Positions 24,701 to 35,374 of a DNA stretch of 64,000 nucleotides are shown here, piece by piece. The translations under genes were made by a program, and so were the position numbers. Position 1 is the first letter of the stretch; the number at the start of each line of letters is the position of its first letter. Source of the DNA: Melanocharis versteri (Eukaryota; Chordata; Aves; Passeriformes; Melanocharitidae); NCBI GenBank assembly GCA_013397845.1, contig VZTG01007110.1, positions 19,242 to 83,241 on the forward strand, given 5' to 3'. A model generated the notes under the pieces. That model had not been told where the DNA came from. It saw only the letters and a program-made list of their open reading frames with translations, and did no database searches.

Positions 24701-27700
24701 TCAAATAAAAACTCCTGAACACTAGGTCTTGGTTTTTTCACACTGGAGTCCAGGGAGACACAGGAGTTCTAACTTCTATCCACACATAAGAAAAAAAAAT
24801 CTGTCCGATGTGTATTTCAATAAATTGAACCGTCATATAGAACACCATGGAACATGTACTGCGATGGAATTAGCCTGGGGCCGTACAAGGGAAGGTTGTC
24901 AAGCAGTGCTACACCAATTTATCACACAATTTTAGATATTCCTCATGCAAAAGTAGTTTCTTTCAATTACACTACTCTTCTTGTTCTGATGGAAACTCAA
25001 AATAAATTCAATACAAAAACACTGCAATGAAGTATAACAGTAAAGCTTAATCTTAACTTCAGCTTAAACTAAGAACCAGAATATTTCTATTATTCAAAGC
25101 AGTACAAGTAAGATAAATGGGAAAAAATGAATCAAATGATTTATCAGTAACTCAGAAAAGTTATTTCGTTAGCTTAAAAAAGCTTCAGTAGATTTAACGT
25201 AGTGTTACCCATGAATGATTTTGTGGCAGAAACTCTAATATGTGTGTGGGCAGACACTCTCTCTACAACTAATACTGCAGATTTTTATCCCAATTAACAC
25301 TAAATTCAGGGCTTTTTTTAAAACCACAAGTGAAGAACGGTGAAACTGTAATATCCAGGCTATATATTCTCAGTTGTAAGGGCTCAGCTCAAATATTCTC
25401 AGCTGCAAGCCTACCACAAATATGACTTATGGGCAATTATCACCATCAGTGTGTTCGCCACATGCCCATTTACACTGAACTCTGACCCCAATAATTTAAG
25501 GGGAAGAAAGCAGACACAGGCATCCTGCTACTGTAGTACACAACGACAGACTTAGCACCAAGGACGTCTGGAAGTTGTATTCAGTGCTCACTAAGGAAAA
25601 TTATCTCTACTGCTAGTGCGATTTTTCTCCACCATCTTCAACAAAGGTTTTATGAGTCCTCAGTGTATAGTCAGAGAAAGAGATTTAACCATGCAAAATG
25701 TCATGTCAGGATGCTCAGAACGGGCTATATCCAGTACAAAAATTAAAAGCAATGTTACGTTCAGTAGTACTTAAATCCTGTCTATGAATAAAATTTTCTT
25801 ATGTATTTCAAATGGGTAATGACCATTTCTACAACCAATCTGAATCCCTTTTTGCATAGTCTGGGAAGTACTAAAGAAAGTTGGTTTCTAGCAGGAATTG
25901 CATCACCACACCAATGAGCAGGGAATATACTCTAAACATACCTTTAAATAACGCTCAATGTTACTCATCAAAATGTCAATTTCTTCCTTTGACCACATCC
26001 CTTGCTTCCACTTATGGCCTGAAAATAGAAGTAACAAACTAATTACTGAAGTGAAGGCCAGAAAAACAGCAAGAACAGAAGTATCTGAAAACATGACCCA
26101 TACTGCAATTAACAAAGAAAAGAGTACTTTTAGCTACTAAAATATAACTAGCATTAATTTTGAACAGATGTTATTTCATAGCTGACAGTAACCATCAACT
26201 AAGATTTAAATAATGTGAGTCAGACCCCTCTTCAAAAACATCCCATTTTTAAAAACAGAACACGAACTCCTCTATGCGCTGTCAAGTTGCATTCTCAGGC
26301 CTTCTCTTCAACTGCAACTAGAAAAATTCTGTCTTTAAACTGACAGCTGAAATTTCCATGCACTCAAAATTATTCCAGAAGCTGGAACTTAAAATATGAC
26401 TCAGAAAATTACCTGAGGAATTGGCAACAAGGTGGGGTTCTCTTGCATGCCGTAACACTCCTGAACATGAGAGTAGTGCCACCTACTGTGAGTGCTTTTC
26501 ATAGAGGTAAATGCTCCACTTAGCTTTTCTTGACAAGCTGGTCCCCATCTCTCTCCTTTTTTTTGCATTAGGAGTAATGCTCAAGGGTCACAGTCAACAT
26601 AAAAACTTGTGAGTCTTTTACTTCCCCAAATAAAAGTGGCAAACCAATAGAAACAAGTAACATTTCCTCTCTGTCTACGCCCTTAGTAACTACAATGCCA
26701 GCTAATCTTTAAAAGCAAACCAAACCAACTTTATTCAGAGAGAAAATTTCAAACTTGAAGTCTATCAATAAAACATTAAAACACTCCTCTTCTAAATTAT
26801 CCTTTTTCCCCCTTATGGTCATACCATACTTTTAATTAAGCTGATGCTGATGTGACCCAGTTTACATACTGGTGTGTGCTGGCTACCTGCCCACCTCTGC
26901 TCAGAAAAATCAGGGTACTTCCTTCTCAGCCTGCTAATTACCAGAGCTGAGAGACAGAACACACCAAAGAGACTGTTTACTCAAATCCAATTATAATGAA
27001 AAGTACAGGCATTATTACTAATCCCTTTGGAACTAGTGAGAGAGTACTCTTTCCCTGTGCTCCATAGCTTCAATCTCTTCTTCCACAGTTACAGAAACAG
27101 AAAAATAATGTATTCCTGCAACTGTGATTCACACCTCTGTCCAAGCCTCTGAACTGACTTAACAGGACACTGCTACTCTTTACGTGGAATAACCTTTAAT
27201 ACCAAACTATCTTAGGAAAGGACATGAATTCTGCACTTCACATGTTTGCATATTCATAGTCAAGATTATCAGAACCTGCCCACAGGTCTGGGAAGGAAGC
27301 ATTATCAGGTGGAGACTGCTATAAAATGATGAACTCAGGCAACATATGCCAAACTCTGAGCTACTGTAAAAGAAGACACTCACGGGCATTCCTCCACTGC
27401 TGATCTGTGTGACAAACCACAGAGCTTACAAGAAAAGTTCAGCCAGTAGAGATTCTCAAATATTTTTCTCGGCATATTTTACTAGAAATGTTTTCCTCAA
27501 GTTATTAATCCCTTAACTGGAATCACCAGATTGAGTGCCCTCCTTTGACTCGCTGACAATGCTGTGTCTCTTCCTAAAGGTTTCTAACAAAAAAGGGAGT
27601 TGCTTTGAACTGACTGAAAAAAATGTATTTTTCCTCTAGAAAAAGTAAAAGTCAAAGTAAGAAAAACAGTAGAGAGGCTGAAGAAACTGGAGAGACAACA

Positions 27701-30700
27701 CATCTTCATTTGACACTAAGTTGTTTCTCCAGGTTTAGAAAGGCACTTCCCCTGGGGGGAGGAAAGAAAAAACAAAAGCTCTTGAGTTCAGCAACTACTA
27801 CATGGCTGCACAGATATATTTGGAAAGGGAGGAATGCCCAGTGGGGTGGAAGTTTTAGGAGTAGCAGAGATGATTTCATTAGATCCTGGTCTGCAGGAGC
27901 CCTCTTCTGAAGCAACTCCATTAACCTGAGCATGGATTGGTTTTCTTCTTGGTGTCCTCCCCTCAGCTGCAGCTTGCCACCCCGACCAGGCAAACACAAC
28001 TCTCTGCCCCATCTGGGCAGACACACAGCACCCACAGCCCTCCTCTACTGTAGCCACTACTGTCACCACTGCAGGCACGGCCCATCTCCAAAAAGCCAGA
28101 CCAGACATTACTTTATGCAACTTGCAAAATGTTCTGAGACATTTGGAATAGGTTACCTTTCTATAGCATGGGAGAACTGCATTTGAAACAGCCTACCTTT
28201 ATTGGTTAGAGAATCCTTATCCTCTTTGGTTGTGAACCAGGCTTGACTAACAGCTGATACTTCTTCATTGCCCATTGGGGAGATTTCATCCAGCTGTTCA
28301 TTCTGAAGAATCTTGAAAAGACCAATATTAATTGATACAGTCAGATATTCAGTTGTTTATGTCACTTTGCGATTAACATGGAGACATAGTTTAAAGGAAA
28401 ATGGAATCAGCACACCTCATCACTTTGCTGACTGTTCAAAAAGTGCCATGTTTTAGATATGGCATTGAAACCATCACCTTTCTTAAAAATCCTGACTAAA
28501 ATTTAGCATCTTAACATGCAGATGTTGTGAGAATTAATTAGGTAACATTCTTCATCTTGCTTAATATACAGTAAGTAAGAAGAGTCTCACTGGCTGTGGT
28601 GGAAACAGGACTATGTCCAGTACCTCCAATCTAGAACTTTTAAACATGGTGTACCCACAATGTAAACTGCATGTAACTGTTAGGACTGGTGACAAGACAA
28701 AGCCTATTTAAGCCTATTATAAAGCTTAACTTATAATCAAAGAATGACAGAAATAACAGATAAACTTGTCTTCTGTGCAGATCACAATAGAGCACGTAAT
28801 TACCAGTGGAGGGTTACCTCTATTACTCTTTGCAGTATTGCTCTTCGGGCAGTAACTTAGACGACAAATAGCCTCTCTCATACATAAAGGGATTCAATTG
28901 CCCTTTTACAGAATAGCTTTTTTACAAACAAGATCCACGCTCACATACATTTGTTTCGAAGAGTCTTACTCATTCAGTAGGCGTTTCTGATACTTGTTTC
29001 CCTTTTCATTTCAATTTACATAAAAGCATACATCAAATAGGTAAATTTTGAAGTTCTGTTGTACCTGAATCTGGGTAACAGTTCCTTCATTAATCTCATC
29101 TTCAGCTACCTCAGTGGTAGCAGTCATGGTCACCTCAAAGCTCTGATCATTTTCTGAAACTTCAGAAGAGGTAAGTTAGTTGCATACTTTACTCCTGAAG
29201 CATTTCTTACATGTGCTGCAAGTTTTATAAACTGCTACCTTTGAACTGAAAATTCTGAAGAGCCTTATTTGGTATTTATTTGTTGACACAGTAAATTCAC
29301 TAAAATGATTATCAACTGCTTCTTTTCATAAAATTTCAATATGGATTTTTAAACCATCAGTTTTATGTTTGACTACAACTACTACCTAATGTGAAACAAA
29401 CAAAATGCGTTTGATGCAAAAATTTGAAACTGTATTTATAGTTCTTTTCCAGCCCTACCCCCAGTATTTTCCAGTTATTAAAGGACAACATTCAAATCTT
29501 TTGGCTGCATGCATTTTCCCAAGTCCTCCTTCAACTTCAACATGATAATACCTTTACTTCTAAGGAATTTCTACCTAGTTCCACCAAATAAACAGGCACT
29601 CTAGGTACTGCAAATTGGTATTTTAACTAGATCTGGTTTTGTCTCCCTTTATATTAAGGGAGATTATACTAAACTAGCTAATATTCAATCAACTTCCTTA
29701 AGACTAATTCAGTATTCATCCTATCTTTTTTACATCAATCTCTTTTACATACACCTCAATATTACAAAACACTGAAATACTAACTACACTGTCTGATCAT
29801 TAAAAAAACCCTAATCTCTTTGCAGAAGAGCATCTAGTTTGGTATTCATTTACTTATCCTTCATTTTATTCAATGCACCTGTGCCTGCAGGTCTCTTATC
29901 TACTTTAATGCAGGCTTGTTTTGCCAGTACTGTATAAATATCAACTGCTGCAAAACTATCCAAGGCTGAGAGAAAAGATGATACCCAAGTATGTCAATAA
30001 AATTTGGAAAGAAAAAAACCCAAGCAGAATATTCTACTGTGATCCAAAGAGCTCACTTTTAACCTTTACCAACAGATACATTTGCTACAGGAGTACATAA
30101 AAGAACTTACTTGGAACTGCAACAACAGAAATGCACGGAGTAGAATCATCAAGGCTTTGATCATCCTCTGATAAGCAAAGCCTCTTGTGTGGAGGTTCAG
30201 AGCTGTCTTCAGAGTCTACTTCATCAGCTTCTAACAACGAAAACATACCGGGGTTACTCCCTGTAAGCTAAGTGGAGCCTTGGACAGAGTTCTCCCAAAT
30301 AGCAGACCAAAGCAAATAGTGGAAGCAAATGTGACAGGCTGGTTCAGTGCTTTGCTGCTGCCCAGGAACTTGGTCTAGTTTTGGGCAACAACAGTTCACA
30401 CGCTTTCTTCAACATGCACTTTCTTTGAAAATTCCATCCACAGTCTGTCACACACAAATCAGTCTACAGAAATTTGGGTACGTGCTTGGTTCTAAGAATC
30501 CGTTTCCACTGAAATAAACCACAGCAGCTGCATCTTTGTTGGGCACACACAGAACTTTGGGATTTATACCTAATTCAACACTTTATCATTCTTTAGACCA
30601 AAGCAGAACAATTCTTGCACAGTAAGCTGAGCCTGAGTAGCTCACAGAATTTGCGGGCAGGGATGTACGGTGGTCAGATCAATCAAAACAAAGAAGAAAA

Positions 30701-30840
30701 AAAAAATATACTATGCAAAACAATTCTATACCATTTTGAGGGCAATGAAGAATTAGGTTCCCTTCAGTATCCTGAGTCAAAGTCACAGAGTTCACGGTTT
30801 CTACTGTCACTGTGTCAGACTCTTCTTCAACTGTGCTCAT
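9666..30840 (-). CDS. DMTF1: DMTF1, cyclin D-binding Myb-like transcription factor (complete, 16 coding exons)
   Basis: Sixteen exons with GT-AG borders join in one phase to 2304 nt: 767 residues plus stop, against 760 in human. The start is the ATG at 30838-30840, opening MSTVEEESDT, the known DMTF1 N-terminus. Residues 1-146 are acidic and rich in D, E, S and T. Myb/SANT-like repeats follow: lead segment KWKQGMWSKEEIDIL (~149-163), repeat with KYTPEE and NDWATIGAALGRS (~225-268), repeat with GKWTEKEEKRL and CRSKWLNYLNWKQ (~273-332), and repeat with TEWTKEDEINLIL and LRSKWWTIKRQI (~336-391). The C-terminal half is an S/T/Q-rich probable activation region ending VEDLVSCH. In mammals DMTF1 (DMP1) is a nuclear DNA-binding protein that activates the ARF promoter and binds D-type cyclins. 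No frameshift or stop was seen. It lies tail to tail with TMEM243. Confidence 0.97.
9921..10065 (-). mobile_element. CR1 LINE fragment
   Basis: Reverse-oriented CR1 tail with CACAGGACCACAGAATAG, GTTGGAAGGGACCTCTGGAG, CTAGTCCAACCCC and a CAGGTGGGTTTTGAG block. It lies in the intron between DMTF1 exons 15 and 16, in the sense direction of DMTF1. Confidence 0.85.
10320..10467 (-). CDS. DMTF1: DMTF1 coding exon 15
   Basis: This 148-nt exon has acceptor TGTGCAG and donor GTATGA. It encodes DLGSPTIEEQVDQPTIDD through ESVLPLTTLT. Confidence 0.95.
11481..11535. repeat. Two-copy tandem duplication, 30-bp period
   Basis: A CCTTCCCTGATGCTGCTGA-like unit occurs at 11481-11506 and again at 11511-11535, with small differences. 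It lies in the intron between DMTF1 exons 14 and 15. Confidence 0.8.
13122..13443 (-). mobile_element. CR1 LINE fragment, about 320 bp
   Basis: Reverse-oriented CR1 3' region. It shows the tail AGAATCACAGAG, the block CCCTGCCATGGGCAGGGAC, the CTTCCCTGGGCAACCTG block, and CATTCCCCCTTGTCCTGTC near its far end. It lies in the intron between DMTF1 exons 14 and 15, about 130 bp from exon 14. Confidence 0.9.
13572..13958 (-). CDS. DMTF1: DMTF1 coding exon 14 (largest)
   Basis: This 387-nt exon, phase 0 at both ends, has acceptor CACTCACAG and donor GTAAGG. Its 129 codons run from PEHLLNTSDNVTVQCHTP to DLPSTYVTE. It is acidic and S/T-rich, as expected of a transactivation segment (inference), and less conserved than the Myb exons. 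Confidence 0.95.
14716..14874 (-). CDS. DMTF1: DMTF1 coding exon 13
   Basis: This 159-nt exon, phase 0 at both ends, has acceptor TTCGAAG and donor GTAAGA. It encodes SFHLQPTGTPGTYLLQ through EQIIVHALS. A local GC-rich, CpG-containing part encodes LTAAAAPASP. Confidence 0.95.
14986..15005 (+). repeat. (AATCC)4 microsatellite
   Basis: Four exact AATCC units in the intron just upstream (in DMTF1 sense) of exon 13. Confidence 0.9.
15507..15592 (-). CDS. DMTF1: DMTF1 coding exon 12
   Basis: This 86-nt exon has acceptor CTTTTGCAG and donor GTAAGT. It encodes SSTDSPAATVDSETITL through TFEILP, part of the S/T-rich region. Confidence 0.95.
16306..16322 (+). repeat. Poly-A run (17 A)
   Basis: Uninterrupted run of seventeen A in the intron between DMTF1 exons 11 and 12; it reads as poly-T on the DMTF1 strand. 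A 13-T run on the + strand lies nearby at 16011-16023. Confidence 0.9.
17131..17266 (+). mobile_element. tRNA-Ile-derived SINE with CR1-like tail (TguSINE1-like)
   Basis: The first ~76 bp resemble tRNA-Ile. They include an A-box-like TAGCTCAGCTGG (17140-17151), the anticodon-arm region GGTGCTAATAATGCCAAGG, a B-box-like GGTCCAACCC (17185-17194) and a GGCCA end (17202-17206). A ~60 bp tail follows, with GATCCACGTGGATCCCTTC and AACTCAGAAT, like the 3' end of a CR1-X type LINE. From memory, a tRNA-Ile head fused to a CR1 tail defines TguSINE1, a passerine SINE. It lies antisense in the intron between DMTF1 exons 11 and 12. Mismatches in the arms make a working tRNA gene unlikely. Confidence 0.82.
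17839..17853 (+). repeat. Short (CA)n microsatellite
   Basis: About seven CA units in the intron between DMTF1 exons 11 and 12. Confidence 0.8.
18094..18309 (-). CDS. DMTF1: DMTF1 coding exon 11
   Basis: This 216-nt exon has acceptor TTCTCTCAG and donor GTGAGT. It encodes VLIKGLKQLHENQKNNP through LQIPVQITHV. The middle, around LPESKCGSGLANTNSSSG, is less conserved than its ends. Phase 1 on both sides makes it frame-neutral if skipped. Confidence 0.95.
19764..19915 (-). CDS. DMTF1: DMTF1 coding exon 10
   Basis: This 152-nt exon has acceptor CCTGCCAG and donor GTAATG. It encodes IAELEVSDENDINWDLL through QIANHKDVSFP, including the third Myb repeat motif LRSKWWTIKRQI. Confidence 0.96.
20090..20530 (-). 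mobile_element. Ancient diverged CR1-like LINE fragment
   Basis: Reverse-oriented sequence with GATGATCCAGTCCATCTCC, CCATGCAGGATTATTCTCC, a CCAAGTGGTGGTACTTGC block and GAAATACTTCCTGAGATTC. The order of these blocks matches old amniote CR1 copies, but similarity is weak and the ends are uncertain. It lies in the intron between DMTF1 exons 9 and 10. Confidence 0.5.
20990..21310. repeat. Possible old interspersed repeat or LTR-like remnant
   Basis: This intronic block between DMTF1 exons 9 and 10 differs in texture from its surroundings. It includes GTTGGTCATCTCAGCAGAGA, AGGCCAAGGACTGAACGGGC and, near the end, GCTGTACCTTTTCTGTGGAA followed by an AATAAA motif. The pattern recalls dispersed amniote repeats, but I cannot name the family. 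It could also be single-copy conserved DNA. Confidence 0.3.
21504..21732 (-). CDS. DMTF1: DMTF1 coding exon 9
   Basis: This 229-nt exon has acceptor CTCTTTCAG. It encodes GKWTEKEEKRLAEVVHEL through TKEDEINLIL, the second full Myb repeat and the start of the third. Its donor GTTCGT is a poor match to consensus, but the join to exon 10 gives the expected LILRIAEL. Confidence 0.95.
22274..22383 (-). CDS. DMTF1: DMTF1 coding exon 8
   Basis: This 110-nt exon has acceptor CTTTAG and donor GTGAGG. It encodes LRVKHGNDWATIGAALGRS through MKDTCNT, completing the Myb repeat begun by the microexon. Confidence 0.95.
23513..23545 (-). CDS. DMTF1: DMTF1 coding exon 7 (33-nt microexon)
   Basis: This is a 33-nt exon between acceptor TTATTTAG and donor GTAAGT. 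With the flanking bases it encodes KYTPEEIEKLKE, the first helix of a Myb repeat. Phase 2 on both sides makes it an in-frame cassette. Its sequence matches the family protein exactly where it should. Confidence 0.93.
24370..24527 (-). CDS. DMTF1: DMTF1 coding exon 6
   Basis: This 158-nt exon has acceptor GTTCTAG and donor GTATGA. It encodes ARGIKDATEIIFEMSKDER through YDDRNHVG plus two bases. It includes TIAWGLNRPLFAVYRRVL, one of the most conserved stretches of the protein. Confidence 0.95.
25942..26018 (-). CDS. DMTF1: DMTF1 coding exon 5
   Basis: This 77-nt exon has acceptor TATTTTCAG and donor GTATGT. It encodes GHKWKQGMWSKEEIDIL through NIERYLK, the tryptophan-containing lead segment of the Myb-like region. 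Confidence 0.95.
28197..28311 (-). CDS. DMTF1: DMTF1 coding exon 4
   Basis: This 115-nt exon runs from acceptor TTTTCAAG to donor GTAGGC. It encodes ILQNEQLDEISPMGNEEV through KDSLTNK, the last acidic segment before the Myb region. Confidence 0.95.
29065..29159 (-). CDS. DMTF1: DMTF1 coding exon 3
   Basis: This 95-nt exon encodes ISENDQSFEVTMTATTEV through GTVTQIQ and ends at donor GTACAA. The acceptor AG sits just before 29159. A second AG six bases downstream could act as a tandem acceptor. The chosen border matches the SENDQS sequence of other DMTF1 proteins. Confidence 0.92.
30111..30230 (-). CDS. DMTF1: DMTF1 coding exon 2
   Basis: This 120-nt exon lies between acceptor GTTGTTAG and donor GTAAGT. 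It encodes ADEVDSEDSSEPPHKRLCL through ISVVAVP. The PPHKRLCL motif may be part of a nuclear localisation signal (inference). Phase 1 at both ends means skipping would keep the frame. Confidence 0.95.
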
Positions 30841-30848
30841 ACTCAAAC
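30732..30848 (-). CDS. DMTF1: DMTF1 coding exon 1 (with 8 nt of 5' UTR)
   Basis: The acceptor CTCTTTCAG ends at 30849. Eight untranslated bases (30841-30848) precede the ATG at 30840. Thirty-six codons plus one base follow, reading MSTVEEESDT to LILHCPQN, then donor GTATAG. The acceptor upstream of the ATG shows that at least one non-coding 5' exon lies further right. Confidence 0.95.
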
Positions 30849-33800
30849 CTGAAAGAGCAACACACAGATTACATTTCTGCAGCTGGACCCCACTTGGACC
30901 ATAACGCTGCTTCCATACCCCAACCAACCAGCACAAACTCCTACAGGGAATGAGCCTGCTCTTTCACACGAAACATCCACAATTTCAGACATCAACCTAC
31001 CTTTACTTTCCTGCATACTTACATTGCACAGGGTAAAATCAGATAGCTTTAAAGTAACTTTTCCAGTTAAAAATAGTACCTAAACTCCCTATTAGGAGGA
31101 TTTGCAATCTACAGATTTCTTTTTTTTCAAACACAAACCTAGGCTATTACTTTCTCAGCATTTCTAAATTCTTCACATCTGACGATTTTTGTCCAGTATT
31201 TGTTCCACTGTTAATTTAATAACTTTGCTATTATAGAACCGAAAGCTAGTCAGGACTGACAAATATTTTTCTAGTGTCCTATTAGTCACAGCTGCCCTAT
31301 TTATAGACTGCCAAGTTGCAAAGTTTTATTCTCCTTCCATGCATATAACTAAATGTGAAACTTGCATTTTTTTTTTAGTATTTAAACAACAAGACCAGCA
31401 GACAAATTGGTTGCAAGCAATCACCAGTACAAAAAGCGATTGAGAGAATAAGTAATCCAGGATAAGCCATATACATTGAAGTCACAGAATTAGGGCAATA
31501 TGAAGTGTCTCCGATAATTTCATTTCCACTGTAAAAGTACTGCAATGAAACACAAAGTTTCTAAGAAATTCTATGTAAACTACCAGCAGTAATTCTGAAA
31601 TAAAACAAAGCTAAACCCCACTACAGAAGTTTTATCCAAATACAAAGACATGTAGCCTTTGCTGCTGCAGAAGCTAAATGAAATCACATCTAAAATATCC
31701 AGAAGCTTTGCAAAGACTTCATCAGTTTTAAGCCTGGTTTTGTTGACTTTGGCAGAGATTCGTAAAAGGAAAATATCATCTATTTCTCCTTTAACTGCTC
31801 AGTCCTTTTTCTGTGTTTAGTCCTATGTCAACAACAACAAAAAATTACCAAAATGTTGTTAAAAAATAACTGACTATAGCTTTAGAAAAAAGAAATCACA
31901 AATACATTACGAATTGTCCATGTACTAGGCAGGGATAGCCATACACCCATATGCAAGTGGAATTTACAACCTGGATTTCAAATTCCCTGTATAATGTTAA
32001 CATTATTGCATCAGCAGGAGATTATTTAATTTTTAATCAGAAAACATGTTCTTTGGTATTGAAGATTCCCAAGAGAAGCGTTATCCTAGAAAGATAAAAC
32101 TACTGCCAGTCCTTTTAAAAAATTACTTCTCACCTCTCAAGCTTGTTGAATATCTGGCACATTTTTAAGCACATGTAGTGACTGATTCCTCAAATGAAGT
32201 GATATTACCCTCCTGAACATGTTAAAATTTCAGATACCACTGACATTTTAAATCAGAGGGTTCCCAAACTTACTTTCACATCTACCATCAGCAACAGTTC
32301 CTTGCCACATGCAAGCGTAGGAGGGAGTAACTTCCTTGGGATTCATCTGCTGCTGAGTTTTACAGCCTGTGCTCTATCCTTCACTAGAAGCTGCTGTTTG
32401 CTGCACGGCTGTAACACCGATTTTAGGAACCCAATGGGGCATCCTTAACACCAAAACATGAAGAAAGACATCCAAAGCGTTACACCTAAATTAGCAGACT
32501 GTAACTTTTTCAACCCAATTTGAAGTTCTTAATTTAGCTTTTGGGGAGTGAACAAACTGGGCCAAAATAAATACATTCTCTTTTTCATGTTCATATGTAC
32601 TTTCTGAGTAAGTTTTACTACAGGGACTGCTGTAGTAAAAATCCATAAAGTTACTGGAAATGAGGCGGAGGATTCTTCCTTAATTTTATGCCAACTGGTA
32701 GTCATAACATTTATTTTTCTATAATCGGTTGAAAGCACCTATTTTTCTTTTCACCATTTTAGAAGCCCGAAAGTCATGAGATTTATAAGACACATTACAA
32801 AAGTCATTTACTTCACCTACAGCTGTTCTGAAAGCAGTGGAAACCATAGCACCATCCACAGCAGCAGATACAGCAGACCATTCCTTCTTTTTTATTGGAA
32901 GACTGATGAAAATTGAATAGAGGCGCAGCAAAGCTGGGTCATTCTTTCAGCAGTTACTCAGGACTTGATAAAAATCAATCTGTACATTTACAGGATTTGG
33001 CTACCAAATAAGAAACAATTAATTCCTTTGCATTCTCTGCCTTGCTGGTTTGCAAAGTTAGGAGGGAAGAGGACACAGCATAAAAGGGATCCATACGTCC
33101 AAATACGGCATTCCCAGAGATGGGGAGGAAGCCATGCCATGATCAGTAGTTGCTACCCTGACACTTCCACGCAGAGCTGTAACAGGACAACCAAACAGTG
33201 GCTGAGGCAGCACATCTGAGAGCACCACTGACTCTTCTGATCAAGTCACACATCTCCAGTTGTCAGCTTGAGCTCCCACAATTTGCACAGCACCTGACAC
33301 TGGGCACTGCACTTTGCTCAAGGACCTGTGACTTCCCAAGAAACATCCCTCAGTGTAATTCCTGGATCGAGCAGGGCTTTATAACTCCTGGCCAATTTCC
33401 TAAAAACAGTTTATGCCACCTGTAAGTGCAGGCTCTCCCAAAAAAATAAATGACATCCTGTGTAAGATACTTGAGATTTAGCATATTGTAAGTTTTCTGA
33501 GTAAAGGTAATAACCTTGACCACGCCTTCATAAAAACTTAGAAAGAGCCAAATCCTTGATTTGATTCCCATTGACTTTAAGGCGTATGGCCTTGGACCAC
33601 AATTGAAAACTGAGTAGAAAGAACATGCAAAATTAAGTCAAAGTCAAATGCATATTTTGGACATTGTTTTTTATTCATTAGACCAGACCAATACAAGAAA
33701 ACTGAAAGAAAAACCAACCAACAAACCAACCTGGTTCTTTTAAGTTACATTTACCCCAGCACAGAGGCACCAACCTACAAAAACATGAATCAGTGACCAA

Positions 33801-33975
33801 AACCAGGAATAACTGGAGTGGTTCTGAGTGAATAGGAAACAATCTCTTACAAACCTCATTGTTTCACACCTAAATAATGATGTAGCTGCCAGGTACTCCG
33901 AACATACATCAGATATGACACATGATGGGACCATGTGGAGTTCACAGGGAGCTCAGTGGCCAAAGCCCAGTGCTG

Positions 33976-34145
33976 CTGCCTGCGCCAACACCCTTTGATG
34001 CCTTCCCCTGATCCCGGCTGCAGGGACACTGCGCCCACCGGCCGCCCTCGATCCATCGCGGTGCGGCAGCCGGATCTGCGCTGAACAACGCCAGACCACG
34101 GCAGAGGCTTCGGGATGTGCCACGCAAATTCCGCTCATTACACAC
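33976..34145. promoter_or_regulatory. CpG-rich patch inside the DMTF1 5' region
   Basis: About 170 bp with roughly sixteen CpG dinucleotides, surrounded by AT-rich intron that has very few. It includes CGCCCACCGGCCGCCCTCG and several other GC-rich motifs. It is compatible with an alternative promoter or a 5' untranslated exon of DMTF1. No splice sites were assigned with confidence. Confidence 0.4.
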
Positions 34146-35362
34146 ACCTGCACATCCACGCATCTGCTCCTGCACATCTGCTCTGGCAAAAGCTAAATAC
34201 GAAGTAAACGACAGCCAAGGTTTCTTTATTACCCACAATTAGGACCTGAGTAGTCTCATCACCTCCAAAATACCACCTTCTTTTCACAACTTAGTAAGTG
34301 TGCTTTTGAAAATGCAAACAAGTTTTATTTTAAACAAAACTTGAATTTTAAATGAACAACCCAAAGGCTTTTCTTTAATCCTTGACTCAGACACATTCTT
34401 TACAGAGATGCCAATCTATCACTAGTATTTCACGTTCTGAAGGAGAGTGCCAGCTTTTGGGGGAGAGAACAGTGTTGGATAGACACGCACCAAAAGTACG
34501 GATACCATAAACCATAATGAAATAGCACCTTAGAAATCAGTGTCAATTCTATAAGCATTTTTTGCCTTGTTGGATTTCTGTGTGTATTTACCAAACCCAA
34601 CACTTTTTAGAGCTGCATTACAATCTCCAACAGGTTTCAACATGCAACCAAGGAAGTGGGAAAATACTTTGTCTACAAGAGTCATTTAATACAAAATTTC
34701 AATATAAGTTTTCCATTAAAGCCACATAATAGAGCTAATATAAGCTAAAATAATTTATTTATTTGGGTCTCTGCAAGCAGAATTAGGCAGAAAAAAACCC
34801 CACAAAGCTGATTTTACACCAAGCTGAAAAAAAAATTAACATCCTAATAAAAAATTCCTTTAATTCTAAATAACCCTCATCAGGCAGATGGGCTCAATTA
34901 TTCTGTGGGAGTAAAAATTAAGCACTTCTAAGAAATAGTATTTTTACTCTTGTAGACAGAATTCTGTCATTGCCCCTAGTTATTAACTGAATGTTATGTC
35001 TAGTCTTCAGCGGACTGTTGTAAATCTTTTAAAATATCTATATTAAGTTGTATTAAGGGCTGCATTCTCTGCATTGGGCAATAAGTATGTTTCAACTTGT
35101 CCTGTAAAAAGCAAAAATTGAAGATTATTAAGGGAGGCTTCTAGTTACTGTGGTGTTTAACTGGAACAGTCACATGGAATGCATTGGGATTTTGAGGCAT
35201 TTGTTCAAGAGTAACACAAAGGAAACAAAGTCATTATAGGACCTCATATTTTAGGAAGCCTGAATGTTTAGTGTATTCCATACCAAGTCAGTACTTCCAA
35301 TATATTATCAGGAGTTTTTATTATTCAACTAGTGCCAGTGCTGTTATACCAATATTCAGCAA

Positions 35363-35374
35363 CCCCCCCCCCCC
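35363..35374 (+). repeat. Poly-C run (12 C)
   Basis: Uninterrupted run of twelve C in AT-rich sequence; its length may be unstable or mis-assembled. Confidence 0.9.

Noticed and set aside
27706..28186. Overlapping open frames on both strands in the intron between DMTF1 exons 4 and 5
   Set aside because: No domain, splice support or similarity was recognised; they read as random frames in somewhat GC-richer intron.
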